From contig NZ_JBBIAB010000004.1 in the NCBI RefSeq assembly GCF_039634785.1, forward strand, positions 186,001-250,000: 64,000 nt of DNA, given 5' to 3'. A program made the position numbers and the translations under genes. The number at the start of each line of letters is the position of its first letter. The first letter of the stretch is position 1. Source of the DNA: Tistrella mobilis (GTDB lineage: Bacteria; Pseudomonadota; Alphaproteobacteria; Tistrellales; Tistrellaceae). The notes under the pieces are model-generated. The model was given only the letters and a program-made list of their open reading frames with translations, did no database searches and had not been told where the DNA came from. Below, piece after piece: positions 42,215 through 50,935 of this stretch.

Positions 42215-43861
42215 TCACATCGTGTGCAGGTCGTGGGAGACGTTGTAGAAGCGGGTGCCCGGGAAGGTCACCGTCATGACCGCGGGATCGGTCGAAATGG
42301 CCGCGGCGCTGACATTGGTGCCGATGACGTTGTCGATCACCACCGTCGCCGTCGTGGCAGCCCCCGAGGCGCGGGTGAAGGTGATTTCGGCATAGGACGG
42401 GGTGCTGTTCCAGGAATTGGTCCAGACCTTGATCCGCCCACCGATCGCGTGGTCGATCGGCACGTCGACCGAGGCCGCCTGCGGCAGGCCATAGGGCTGA
42501 CGCGGCGTCGATGTGCCCGGGGTGGCAACGCGCCCCAGACGCACATTCCGGCCATAACCCAGCTGCTGATCCGCCGTATCGGTTCCGCCGAAGAGGCCCG
42601 AGCCGGCCGGATAGCTCAGCGCATAGCCGCCGAAAGCGCCGGTCGACCCACCCTCGCCGGCATTGGCGAAGATCGTGACGTTCGATGTGGCCCCAAAGTT
42701 GCCATCGATGTTGTAGACATAGCCGGGTGCGAAGGCACCACTGCCGCCGTCATCCACGCCGGCACGATAGCGGTTGCCGGTGATGGTGCAGTCACGCTGG
42801 TAATAGAGTTTGATATGGCAGCTGTCGGCCGGCGTGGGCGGTGCCAGATAAGCGCGGTGGTTCGGGGTCGCCCAGTTCCAGCGCCCCATGGTGCCGTCGC
42901 CGCCGGCGCCGTTGCGCGAGAAGTAGTTGCCGGTCACGACATTGCCCCAGCCGCCGTTCAGGTACAGGCCGGCCCAGCCGTTGCGGTCGAACAGGTTGGC
43001 GGTGAAGGTGTGCTCGCCGCTGTTCGACTGGATGCCGTAGGTGGCGTTCCATTCGATGCGGCAGCCGGTGACGATCCAGTAATTGGTCGTCAGCAGGATG
43101 CCGGCCTCGTGGCAGAACATGGTCACGCTGTTGGTGATCATGCCGTCAGAGCCGCTGGTGGTGATGCCCCGGCGCGAGCGCAAGATGTGGCAGCGCATCA
43201 GTTTGGTGGTGGTGCCCAGAACCATCGCCGAATCGGCAAAGCCCAGCGAGACCACGTCCTCGACCGTACTGGCCGAGCCGGCCTTCAGGCCGATCGAGGT
43301 GTTGCCGGTACCGGTGGGATAGACTGCCCGCTCATAGGTGACCGCCGCCTCGTTATGCGGCTGCAGCTTCAGATCGCGGATGGTGCAGGACTTCCCCGTC
43401 TCCATCACCGCATCGCCACCGGTGTCGCCATTGGTCTTGACGATAGTGGTGCGGGCATCGGTCGGGCGGAATCCACCCGAGCCCTCGCCGGTGACGATCG
43501 TCCCCACCGGCACGGTCAGCGTGGCCGAAACCGGATAGACGCCGGCCGGCAGATGCACCGCAGAGAAGCCCGCATCCAGCGCCGTCTGGATGGCGGCGGT
43601 GTCGTCGGTGCTGCCATCGCCACGGGCACCCCACCAGCGCACGCTGACCGGGGCGGCGCTGTCGACGATCCGCTGCCACAGACCGCCGGTCGCAACCGTG
43701 CTTTCGATCCACAGCCCACCGTCATCGGTGGCGGTCGCCCCCGCCCGCCAGGCGAACAGGCCGCCGCCGCCATCGGCAACGCCATGATAGCCCAGCACCT
43801 CGACTTCCGTGGTGGAAGACGTGACGGCCAGGGCCTTCAGGTCTGCAATGGTATTCGTCAT
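42215..43861 (-). CDS. Right-handed beta-helix (pectate-lyase-like/tailspike-like) protein
   Basis: This is a protein of about 548 residues. Residues about 75-100 contain 'VRWWGARGDGSTDDTAAIQT', the start motif of Pectate_lyase_3-type beta-helices found in glycosyl hydrolases and phage tailspikes. Many N-G-T/S-rich strand turns follow (for example 'GCRIEWNATYGIQSNSGEH', 'NVVTGNYFSRNGAGG') and a C-terminal beta-sandwich-like tail ends the protein. No signal peptide is visible. No other phage gene lies nearby. I chose the ATG at 43861 (AAGG upstream) over the one at 43879. It could be a polysaccharide-binding or -cleaving protein or a phage-derived orphan. Confidence 0.75.
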   Translation of the reverse strand: MTNTIADLKALAVTSSTTEVEVLGYHGVADGGGGLFAWRAGATATDDGGLWIESTVATGGLWQRIVDSAAPVSVRWWGARGDGSTDDTAAIQTALDAGFSAVHLPAGVYPVSATLTVPVGTIVTGEGSGGFRPTDARTTIVKTNGDTGGDAVMETGKSCTIRDLKLQPHNEAAVTYERAVYPTGTGNTSIGLKAGSASTVEDVVSLGFADSAMVLGTTTKLMRCHILRSRRGITTSGSDGMITNSVTMFCHEAGILLTTNYWIVTGCRIEWNATYGIQSNSGEHTFTANLFDRNGWAGLYLNGGWGNVVTGNYFSRNGAGGDGTMGRWNWATPNHRAYLAPPTPADSCHIKLYYQRDCTITGNRYRAGVDDGGSGAFAPGYVYNIDGNFGATSNVTIFANAGEGGSTGAFGGYALSYPAGSGLFGGTDTADQQLGYGRNVRLGRVATPGTSTPRQPYGLPQAASVDVPIDHAIGGRIKVWTNSWNSTPSYAEITFTRASGAATTATVVIDNVIGTNVSAAAISTDPAVMTVTFPGTRFYNVSHDLHTM

Positions 43862-43986
43862 GCTCGGAACCTTCTTCATGTCTGATCATGAAGACGAGGC
43901 CCGGCCCTATGTCCGCACCTCGCCCCCCGGCAGTGACATTCACCGCCGTGGGGACGACGCTATGATGTTTCCGGCATTGTCATTAT

Positions 43987-45726
43987 TCAGGACTTGTTGC
44001 AGGATGCGGCAACACAACCCGGATCCAGTGCCTGCATCGCCGCATGCTGGCTGAGGAAGACCTGGCCGGTCAGCTCGTCCAGGAAGTGGCTGCGCGCCAG
44101 CCGGTCCATCACCGGGCCCTTCACTTCCGACAGATGAAAGCTGATGCCGGCCTCGGCGAGGCGGCGGTTGATCGCCTCCAGGCTTTCCAGGGCGGAGAGG
44201 TCGATGAGATTCACCGCCGGGCACATCAGCACCACATGGCGGAGGCTGGGCCGGCAGGCGACCAGCGACGCAATCCGGTCTTCCAGCGCCCGCGCATTGG
44301 CGAAATAGAGGCTTTCGTCGATCCGCACCGTCAGCACGGTGTCAGAGACGGCGACGCGATGGCGATCGACATTGCGGAAATGTTCACTGCCAGGCACCTG
44401 TCCCACCACCGCCATATGCGGCCGGGCACTGTGGCGCAGGAACAGGGCGAGCGAGGCGACCACACCCGCCAGGATGCCGGCCTCCACCCCCGCCAGCAGC
44501 ACCCCCAGAATGGTCACCGCCATGGCGATGCCGTCGGCCCTGGAATAGGCCCAGGCCCTGAGCGGCGCCTTGAGGTCGACCAGCGACAGCACGGCGACGA
44601 TGATGGTCGCCGCCAGCACCGCCTGCGGCAGGTCGCGGAAGGCCGGGGTCAGGAACAGGGCGGCGAGCGCGATGCCGGCCGCGGTGAACACGCCCGCCAT
44701 CGGGGTTTCCGCCCCCGCGTCGAAATTCACCACCGACCGGGCGAAACCGCCGGTGACCGGATAGCCGCCGGTGACCGAGGCGGCAATGTTGGCCGCCCCC
44801 AGCCCGACCAGCTCGGCATCGGCGGAAATCCGCTGGCGGCGCTTGGCGGCCAGGGTCTGGGCGACCGAAATGCTCTCCACGAAACCGATCAGCGAGATCA
44901 GCGCCGCGGGGCCCAGCAGGGCCAGCACGGCATCGGCATCCAGCGGCGGCAGGGTCAGCGGCGGCAGGCCCGCGGGCAGCGCGCCCACGACTTTCACCCC
45001 CGCGGCGGCCAGATCCAGCTGCCCCACCGCCAGGATAGAGGCGAGCACCGCCACGGCCGGGGCGGCCTTGGCGACGGCATCGGCCGCACGCGGCCCGAAG
45101 CCGGCCGTGACCAGCAGCGGCTTCAGCCGCTTGCGGCACCAGAACAGGAAGATGAGCGACAGCCCCCCCACCACCAGGGTCGGCAGGTTGATGCCGCGGG
45201 TAAGCAGCCCGTCGTAAAGCGCCGTCAGAATGGCCGGCAGCGTGTCGCCGCGGGCGGAAACGCCCAGCAGATGGCCGGTCTGGCCCAGCGCGATCAGCAG
45301 GCCCGAGGCGGTGATGAAACCACCGACCACGGGGTGGCTGAGGAAATTGGCGACGAAGCCCAGGCGCAACGCCGCCATGGCGAGCAGCATCAGCCCCGAC
45401 AGCCCTGCCAGCAGCAGGGCCGCTGCGGCAGGCGCGATGCCGGTCGCCGCTGCCGCTTCGGCGGTGGCGGCCGCGGTCATCAGCGAGATGACCGCCACCG
45501 GCCCCACCGCCAGCGTCCGGCTGCTGCCGAAGGCGGCATAGGCGATCAGGGGCAGGATCGAGGCATAGAGCCCCGCTGCCGGCGGCAGGCCCGCCAGCAT
45601 GGCATAGGCCAGGCTTTGCGGTACCAGCATGATGGTCACGATGACTGCGGCAAGACCGTCGGCGCCGGCCGTCCGGCCGTCATAGCGCCGCAGCCAGTCG
45701 AGCGCGGCCGGACGGAAACGGGCCAT
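43987..45726 (-). CDS. SulP-family anion transporter with STAS domain
   Basis: This is a 579-residue SulP permease with about 12 hydrophobic helices. Family motifs are 'VPQSLAYAMLAGLPPAAGLY' near residue 35 and 'GFVESISVAQTLA' near 280, followed by 'NIAASVTGGYPVTGGFARSV'. A cytoplasmic STAS domain is at about 450-560. It carries sulfate or other anions. It is the last gene of the sulfide/persulfide operon, so moving sulfate or sulfite produced by persulfide oxidation is a reasonable role here; bicarbonate is also possible for SulP. Confidence 0.9.
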   Translation of the reverse strand: MARFRPAALDWLRRYDGRTAGADGLAAVIVTIMLVPQSLAYAMLAGLPPAAGLYASILPLIAYAAFGSSRTLAVGPVAVISLMTAAATAEAAAATGIAPAAAALLLAGLSGLMLLAMAALRLGFVANFLSHPVVGGFITASGLLIALGQTGHLLGVSARGDTLPAILTALYDGLLTRGINLPTLVVGGLSLIFLFWCRKRLKPLLVTAGFGPRAADAVAKAAPAVAVLASILAVGQLDLAAAGVKVVGALPAGLPPLTLPPLDADAVLALLGPAALISLIGFVESISVAQTLAAKRRQRISADAELVGLGAANIAASVTGGYPVTGGFARSVVNFDAGAETPMAGVFTAAGIALAALFLTPAFRDLPQAVLAATIIVAVLSLVDLKAPLRAWAYSRADGIAMAVTILGVLLAGVEAGILAGVVASLALFLRHSARPHMAVVGQVPGSEHFRNVDRHRVAVSDTVLTVRIDESLYFANARALEDRIASLVACRPSLRHVVLMCPAVNLIDLSALESLEAINRRLAEAGISFHLSEVKGPVMDRLARSHFLDELTGQVFLSQHAAMQALDPGCVAASCNKS

Positions 45727-45765
45727 GGCGAGGTCGACCTTCAGGCAGGGGGCGGGTTTATGCGG

Positions 45766-45966
45766 TCAGCGCCGCGCCAGCGGGCAGGTGCGGATGCCGA
45801 ACAGCGTATAGGCCGGGCACCAGCGGACCAGGCCGGTGGCGAGCGGCAGCAGGCCGATCAGCCCGTACCACTTCCAGCCCTCGTCACCCCAGAGCAGCAT
45901 CGACAGCAGGGCCAGGCCCACGACGATGCGCAGCACGCGGTCGAGACCGCCGACATTCGCCTTCAT
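45766..45966 (-). CDS. DUF2892-family small membrane protein
   Basis: This is a protein of about 66 residues that begins 'MKANVGGLDRVLRIVVGLAL' and has two membrane helices, the pattern of the DUF2892/YgaP membrane domain. I chose the ATG at 45966 because GGAAG precedes it; an in-frame ATG at 45984 lacks a ribosome-binding site. Such proteins often accompany rhodanese or persulfide dioxygenase genes and may help in sulfane-sulfur or thiocyanate transfer. It lies between the dioxygenase and the SulP gene. Confidence 0.8.
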   Translation of the reverse strand: MKANVGGLDRVLRIVVGLALLSMLLWGDEGWKWYGLIGLLPLATGLVRWCPAYTLFGIRTCPLARR

Positions 45967-46032
45967 GTTTTCATCTTCCGTCATCTGCGGGCCCGGTCGG
46001 GACCCTTTGGTTTCCGGCCGAATCCTGATGCC

Positions 46033-46941
46033 TTAGAAGAGGTTCACCGGGATCTTGAGATAGGCGACGCCATTGGCTTCGGCCGGCGGCATCTCGCCGG
46101 CCCGCATGTTCACCTGCACCGAGGGCAGAATCAGCCGGGGCATGGACAGGGTGGCGTCGCGGCCCTGGCGCATGGCCACGAAATCATCTTCGGAGATGCC
46201 TTCGTGGACATGGATGTTGCGCGCCCTCTCTTCCGCCACGGTCGTGACCCAGCGATAGTCGCTGCGCCCCTCGGGCAGATAGTCGTGGCACATGAACAGC
46301 CGGGTCTCGCCCGGCAGCGCGAACAGGCGCCGGATCGAGCGATAGAGCACCCGGGCGTCGCCGCCGGGGAAATCGCAGCGTGCGGTGCCGTAATCGGGCA
46401 TGAACAGCGTGTCGCCCACGAAGCCGGCATCGCCGATGACATAGGTCATGCAGGCCGGCGTATGGCCGGGCGTGTGCAGGGCCACCGCCTCGATCGAGCC
46501 GATGGCGAACCGCTCCCCATCCGCGAACAGATGATCGAACTGGCTGCCGTCGCGCGCAAAGCCGGGCTCGGCATTGAAGGCGTCGCCGAAGGTCTTCTGC
46601 ACGGTGCGGATATTGGCGCCGATCCCGACCCGTCCGCCCAGCGCGTCCCGGATATGGGGCGCCGAGGACAGGTGATCGGCATGGACATGGGTCTCCAGGA
46701 TCCAGTCGATGTTCAGGCCCCAGGCGCGGACATGGGCGATCACGGCATCGGCCGACTGCGTCGAGGTCCGGCCCGAGGCCGGGTCGTAGTCGAGCACCGG
46801 ATCGACGATCGCCGCCCGCTTCGTCGCCGGATCGGCGACCACATGGGTGACCGTGAAGGTGGCCGGGTCGAAGAAGCTCTCGACCTCGGGTGCCACGGCG
46901 GCGGGGATGGCGAAATCGGGCTGGAACGCGGTCGCGGACAT
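46033..46941 (-). CDS. Persulfide dioxygenase-like metallo-beta-lactamase protein (Blh/ETHE1 type)
   Basis: This is a 302-residue MBL-fold hydrolase/oxygenase with the metal motif 'ETHVHADHLSSA' (HxHxDH) near residue 84, 'LHTPGHTPACMTY' near 155, a GD at 'GFVGDTLFMPDYG' near 175 and a late 'MCHDYLP'. Members of this subclass oxidise glutathione persulfide to sulfite, or act on related persulfides. It follows DUF6691 by 4 bases in the BigR-type operon. Confidence 0.9.
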   Translation of the reverse strand: MSATAFQPDFAIPAAVAPEVESFFDPATFTVTHVVADPATKRAAIVDPVLDYDPASGRTSTQSADAVIAHVRAWGLNIDWILETHVHADHLSSAPHIRDALGGRVGIGANIRTVQKTFGDAFNAEPGFARDGSQFDHLFADGERFAIGSIEAVALHTPGHTPACMTYVIGDAGFVGDTLFMPDYGTARCDFPGGDARVLYRSIRRLFALPGETRLFMCHDYLPEGRSDYRWVTTVAEERARNIHVHEGISEDDFVAMRQGRDATLSMPRLILPSVQVNMRAGEMPPAEANGVAYLKIPVNLF

Positions 46942-46945
46942 CGGA

Positions 46946-47407
46946 TCACCTCTTCAGGGCAGCGGGGGACGCGGAGGCCGGAGACGCCGAAGCCGGCGCG
47001 GCGGAGATGAAGCGGGCGGCAATCATGCCGGCGAGCATGGCCGCCACGAAGATCACCACCTCGATCCGGCCGCCGGCGAGGGAGGCGATCGCCGGGCCCG
47101 GGCAATAGCCGGCGAGCCCCCAGCCGATGCCGAAGATCGCCGCACCACCGACCAGACGTCGGTCGATCGCGGTTGCGGTCGGCCAGGAAAAACCGGTGCC
47201 GAGCAGCGGATGGCGGCGGCCGCGCAGGATGCGGAAGCCGATGAAGGTCACGATCACCGCGCCGCCCATCACGAAGGCGAGTGCCGGATTCCAGGCACCG
47301 GCGACATCCAGGAAGCCCAGCACCACCGCCGGATCGGTCATCCCGGCAAGCGCCAGACCGGCACCGAAGATCAGACCGGTGATCAACCCTGAGGCGAGCT
47401 TGAGCAT
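46946..47407 (-). CDS. DUF6691/YeeE-family membrane protein (PmpB-like)
   Basis: This is a 153-residue protein with four hydrophobic helices and the C-G-rich motif 'GIGWGLAGYCPGPAIASLAG' near residue 93, the mark of YeeE/YedE sulfur-transport proteins. It pairs with the similar protein encoded upstream. The Cys in 'GYCPGP' is typical. Thiosulfate or another sulfur species is the likely cargo. In known BigR operons the same pair is named PmpA/PmpB. Confidence 0.85.
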   Translation of the reverse strand: MLKLASGLITGLIFGAGLALAGMTDPAVVLGFLDVAGAWNPALAFVMGGAVIVTFIGFRILRGRRHPLLGTGFSWPTATAIDRRLVGGAAIFGIGWGLAGYCPGPAIASLAGGRIEVVIFVAAMLAGMIAARFISAAPASASPASASPAALKR

Positions 47408-47467
47408 GAACGTCTCCTTGATCCGCAGGGTATGCGGATAGCGTGTTGTCTCAATATTTTGGCCTGA

Positions 47468-47905
47468 TCAGATCAGGTGTCGCATGACCAGAACGGTCAA
47501 CGCACCGGTGGCCATGAAGGTGCCTGTCGCGACCAGCGAACGCGCCGACAGCCGCGACAGGCCGCAGACCCCATGGCCGCTGGTGCAGCCCGAGCCGATC
47601 ACCGTGCCGAAGCCGACCAGCAGCCCCGCCACCACCAGGAGCGGCAGCGACACCACCGGGGCGCCGATCGCCGGGGCGCCGGTCACCGCCTGGACGATCA
47701 GCGGGCCGCCGATCAGCCCCAGCGCGAAGGTGATGCGCCAGCCGCGATCGCCACCCGCCGCAGGCTTCGGCGGCAGCAGGCCGGCCAGGATGCCGCTCAC
47801 CCCCATGATCCGCCCCTGGGCCGCCATCAGCCAGACCGCGGCCGCCCCGATCAGCACGCCGCCGATCAGGGCAATGCTCCAGCTCTGGATCATCTCGGGC
47901 GTCAT
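47468..47905 (-). CDS. YeeE/YedE-family sulfur transporter half (PmpA-like)
   Basis: This is a 145-residue membrane protein with about four helices and the motif 'GTVIGSGCTSGHGVCGLSRL' near residue 103, containing the conserved cysteines of YeeE-type thiosulfate channels. Its ATG overlaps the BigR stop (ATGA), which fixes the start. It is the first structural gene after the regulator. Confidence 0.88.
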   Translation of the reverse strand: MTPEMIQSWSIALIGGVLIGAAAVWLMAAQGRIMGVSGILAGLLPPKPAAGGDRGWRITFALGLIGGPLIVQAVTGAPAIGAPVVSLPLLVVAGLLVGFGTVIGSGCTSGHGVCGLSRLSARSLVATGTFMATGALTVLVMRHLI

Positions 47906-48243
47906 GCCACGCTCTCCGTGATGGGTGCCGCACCTTCGGTAGTTTCCGAAGGCGTGCAATAGGTTGCGTAGAGAAAGCCGAGCAGTTTCGCAACATCCGG
48001 CCGGGCCAGGCGATAGAGGATGCTCTGGGCCTCCCGCCGGGGGGCGACGATGCCCTCCCGGCGCAGCAGGGCCAGCTGCTGCGACACCGCGGTCTCGCGC
48101 ATATCGGTCAGCCGGGCGAGGTCGCCGACCGATCGTTCGCCTTCCACCAGGTTGCACAGGATCAGCAGACGCTTCGGATGCGACAGCGTCTTCATCAACT
48201 CGGCGACCCGCTCGGCGGTCTCTGTCATGGCTTCGATCTTCAT
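47902..48243 (-). CDS. bigR: ArsR/SmtB-family persulfide sensor (BigR/SqrR type)
   Basis: This is a winged-helix repressor of about 113 residues. The HTH ('LARLTDMRETAVSQQLALLR') and beta-wing are clear. Two cysteines, Cys30 ('LLILCNLVEGE') and Cys96 ('LYATYCTPSE'), fall at the two positions used by BigR and SqrR to form a tetrasulfide or disulfide when sulfide or persulfide is present. An alternative start five codons in (48228) is possible. It is predicted to repress the operon it heads. Confidence 0.87.
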   Translation of the reverse strand: MKIEAMTETAERVAELMKTLSHPKRLLILCNLVEGERSVGDLARLTDMRETAVSQQLALLRREGIVAPRREAQSILYRLARPDVAKLLGFLYATYCTPSETTEGAAPITESVA

Positions 48244-48264
48244 ATCTTCGAATATATGAAGATA
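48243..48264 (-). promoter_or_regulatory. Candidate BigR operator
   Basis: TATCTTC (48243-48249) and GAAGATA (48258-48264) form a perfect 7-bp inverted repeat around an AT-rich centre just upstream of, and partly overlapping, the bigR start. Such AT-rich palindromes at the promoter are usual for BigR/SqrR. Autoregulation of the sulfide operon is the expected function. Confidence 0.6.
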
Positions 48265-48373
48265 CGCAGATTCCACAAGCCCGAATCGGAAAGATCCTCC
48301 CGTCCCTGCCCGCGACGGGTTGCCGCATGCCGGGCGTTGACGGGGCGCCCCGATTGCGGCAATGCTTCAGGTC

Positions 48374-48460
48374 ATGATCACGATGCGCACATATCCGGCC
48401 ATCCATGGCCGCCAGTGGCGGGGCCCCGTTCGACCGGGGTCGCCGATCACGCGCGTCTGA
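48374..48460 (+). CDS. Possible trp leader peptide
   Basis: A 28-codon frame lies in the 362-base gap ahead of trpE(G). It begins 'MITMRTYPAIHGRQWRGP', has a single Trp codon at position 15 and is preceded by CAGG. Downstream are competing GC-rich stems: CCCCG/CGGGG just after the Trp codon, then a longer CGGCC...GGCCG arm at about 48470-48500. That is how a ribosome-mediated attenuator is built. Only one Trp codon and no T-run weaken the case. Confidence 0.4.
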   Translation: MITMRTYPAIHGRQWRGPVRPGSPITRV

Positions 48461-48605
48461 CCGACCGCACGGCCGCCCCGGAAGACGGGGGTCCGGCCGA
48501 GACTGCCGCCCATGCCCGCACGCGGGCGGGCCGCAACCCCTGCCCGCTCTCCCGCCCATCCGGCCGGACCATCCGGTTGTTCCACGGCAAAGGAGAGCCC
48601 GCCGC

Positions 48606-50768
48606 ATGACCGCCGAGACCATCCCTGCCCCGTCCAGCTGGCGCACCGCCGGCGGCGTGATCGTGCGCCGCCATGTCGAGGCCCTGCCCCATGACGGTGC
48701 CACCCAGCCGCTGATCGATGCGCTCGACACCCGGCCCGGCGTGCTGCTTGCGTCCTCTTACGACTATCCGGGCCGCTATGTCCGTTTCGATCTGGGCTTC
48801 ACCGATCCGCCGCTGGTCTTTACCGCGCGCATGACCGGGCTTGCCGGTGCCGAGGTCGACATCCGGGCGCTGAATGCCCGCGGCCGGGTGCTGCTGCCGG
48901 CGATCACCCGGGCGCTGGGCGATCACCCCCATGTCTCCGGGCTGATGATCGACGAAGACCAGGTCACCGCCCGCATTCTCGACGGCCCGGCCGAATTTCC
49001 GGAAGAGGACCGCAGCCGCCAGCCCTCGGCCTTCTCGGCGATCCGCGCGATCATCGATCTGTTCGCGAGCCCCGAGGATCCGCATCTGGGCCTTTATGGC
49101 GCCTTCGGCTACGACATCGCACTGGCCTTCGAGCGTATCCCCCTGGCCCGCAAGCGGATGTCGGATCATCGCGACATCGTGCTCTACCTGCCCGACCGGG
49201 TGATCTCGGTCGATCACGCCGCCCGCCGGGCCTGGTCGATCGCCTACGACTTCACCGTCGACGGCGCCTCCACCGACGATCTGCCGCGCGAGGTGCATGC
49301 CGACATCGCGGCGCCGCCCGCCGCCAATGCCGCGGCCGACGACATGGGCCCGGGCGAATACGCCGCGATGGTCGAAGCCGCCCTGCCTGAATTCGCCGCC
49401 GGCAATCTGTTCGAAGTGGTGCCCGGCCGCGTCTTCCGCCGCCCGGCGACGACACCGCCGTCGGAACTGTTCCGGCGCCTCTGCCGCCGCAACCCCGCCC
49501 CCTATGGCTTTCTGATCAATCTGGGCCGGTCGGAGCATCTGATCGGCGCCAGCCCCGAAATGTATGTCCGGGTGACCGGACGGCGGATCGAGACCTGCCC
49601 GATTTCCGGCACCATCGCGCGCGGCCGCGATGCGATCGAGGATGCCGAGCGCATCCGCACCCTGCTCGCCTCGGCCAAGGAAGAGGCCGAGCTGACCATG
49701 TGCACCGATGTCGACCGCAACGACAAGTCGCGGGTCTCGGTCCCGGGCAGCGTGCGCATCGTCGGCCGGCGCCAGATCGAGATGTATTCCCGCCTGATCC
49801 ACACGGTCGATCATGTCGAGGGCATGCTGGCCGACGGCTATGACGCGCTCGACGCCTTCCTCAGCCATTGCTGGGCGGTGACGGTGACCGGTGCGCCCAA
49901 GCGGGCGGCGATGAGCTGGATCGAGCGGATGGAGAAGAGCCCGCGCGCCTGGTATGGCGGCGCCATCGGCCGGATCGGCTTCGACGGCGACATGAACACC
50001 GGCCTTACGCTCCGCACCATCCGGGTGAAGGCGGGCGTGGCCGAGGTCCGCGCCGGAGCCACCCTGCTCTTCGACAGCGAACCGGCCGCGGAGGAGGCCG
50101 AAACCGTGCTCAAGGCCTCGGCGATGATCGACGTGCTGGAGCGTCCGGATCAGGAGCGCCGCGAGGCCATACCGCCCCGTCCGGGCAAGGGTCGCCGGAT
50201 CCTGCTGGTCGACCACGAGGACAGTTTCGTCCACACGCTTTCGGCCTATCTGAAGGCGACCGGCGCGGAAACCGTCACCTGGCGCGCGCCGCTCGCGGCC
50301 GACCTGCCCGCCCGCCTGGCCCCCGATCTGGCCGTGCTCTCCCCCGGGCCCCGATCGCCGGCGGATTTCGGCATGAACGCCACGCTCGACCTGCTGACCG
50401 CCGCCCGCATCCCGATTTTCGGCGTCTGCCTGGGTCTGCAGGGGATCGTGGAGTATTTCGGCGGCCGGCTGGGCCGCCTGCCGGTGCCGATGCACGGCAA
50501 GCCGTCGCGCATCCGCATCCTTGTCCCCGATCTGCTGTTCGAGGGCCTGCCGGAGCAGATCACCATCGGCCGCTACCATTCCCTGTTCGCCGCCGAACTG
50601 CCCGACTGCCTGGAGGCGACCGCCGTCGACGAGGCCGGCATCGTGATGGCTCTGCGCCACCGCGAGCAGCCGATCCGCGCCGTGCAGTTCCACCCCGAAA
50701 GCCTGCTCAGCCTTCAGGACGAGGCGGGCCCGCGCATGATCGCCAATCTGTGCCGGGGGCTGGGGTAA
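48606..50768 (+). CDS. trpE(G): Fused anthranilate synthase TrpE-TrpG
   Basis: This is a 720-residue fusion. The N-terminal TrpE part (about 1-510) carries chorismate-site motifs 'HLIGASPEMYVRV', 'ETCPISGTIARGRDAIED' and 'EEAELTMCTDVDRNDKSRV'. The C-terminal glutamine amidotransferase (about 525-720) has 'LLVDHEDSFVHTL', the nucleophile Cys near 608 in 'GVCLGLQGIVEYFGG' and 'VQFHPESLLS'. It converts chorismate and glutamine to anthranilate, the first step of tryptophan synthesis. The ATG at 48606 follows AAAGGAGAG. The fused form is common in alphaproteobacteria. Confidence 0.95.
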   Translation: MTAETIPAPSSWRTAGGVIVRRHVEALPHDGATQPLIDALDTRPGVLLASSYDYPGRYVRFDLGFTDPPLVFTARMTGLAGAEVDIRALNARGRVLLPAITRALGDHPHVSGLMIDEDQVTARILDGPAEFPEEDRSRQPSAFSAIRAIIDLFASPEDPHLGLYGAFGYDIALAFERIPLARKRMSDHRDIVLYLPDRVISVDHAARRAWSIAYDFTVDGASTDDLPREVHADIAAPPAANAAADDMGPGEYAAMVEAALPEFAAGNLFEVVPGRVFRRPATTPPSELFRRLCRRNPAPYGFLINLGRSEHLIGASPEMYVRVTGRRIETCPISGTIARGRDAIEDAERIRTLLASAKEEAELTMCTDVDRNDKSRVSVPGSVRIVGRRQIEMYSRLIHTVDHVEGMLADGYDALDAFLSHCWAVTVTGAPKRAAMSWIERMEKSPRAWYGGAIGRIGFDGDMNTGLTLRTIRVKAGVAEVRAGATLLFDSEPAAEEAETVLKASAMIDVLERPDQERREAIPPRPGKGRRILLVDHEDSFVHTLSAYLKATGAETVTWRAPLAADLPARLAPDLAVLSPGPRSPADFGMNATLDLLTAARIPIFGVCLGLQGIVEYFGGRLGRLPVPMHGKPSRIRILVPDLLFEGLPEQITIGRYHSLFAAELPDCLEATAVDEAGIVMALRHREQPIRAVQFHPESLLSLQDEAGPRMIANLCRGLG

Positions 50769-50828
50769 ACCGGCGAGCGTCAGGGGCCGCGCAACGAAGC
50801 ACCGAAAGCAACGGGGACCAGAAAAGAC

Positions 50829-50907
50829 TTGGACACACTTCGCGCATCTCTCATATCGTGCGAGAGAGCCGGCAGGGCGCATGCAATCCGCATGCATCCT
50901 GCCGGCT
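50829..50907 (+). promoter_or_regulatory. Putative promoter and long stem-loop ahead of the metallopeptidase
   Basis: TTGGAC (50829-50834) with a 17-base spacer to CATATC (50852-50857) resembles a sigma-70 promoter. Ten bases further on, a long hairpin starts: arms 50867-50876 and 50898-50907 (10 bp), a 2-base mismatch, then 6 bp more around a 5-base loop (50885-50889). The structure would sit at the very 5' end of the mRNA. It lacks a T-run. It may also mark the end of the trpE(G) transcript. Confidence 0.4.
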
Positions 50908-50935
50908 GCGCGACCAGATCGGATGCCCCGCCCGG

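Noticed and set aside
42215-43861. Prophage region
   Set aside because: Only one tailspike-like gene is present; no integrase, capsid, terminase, lysis gene or attachment repeats were seen nearby.
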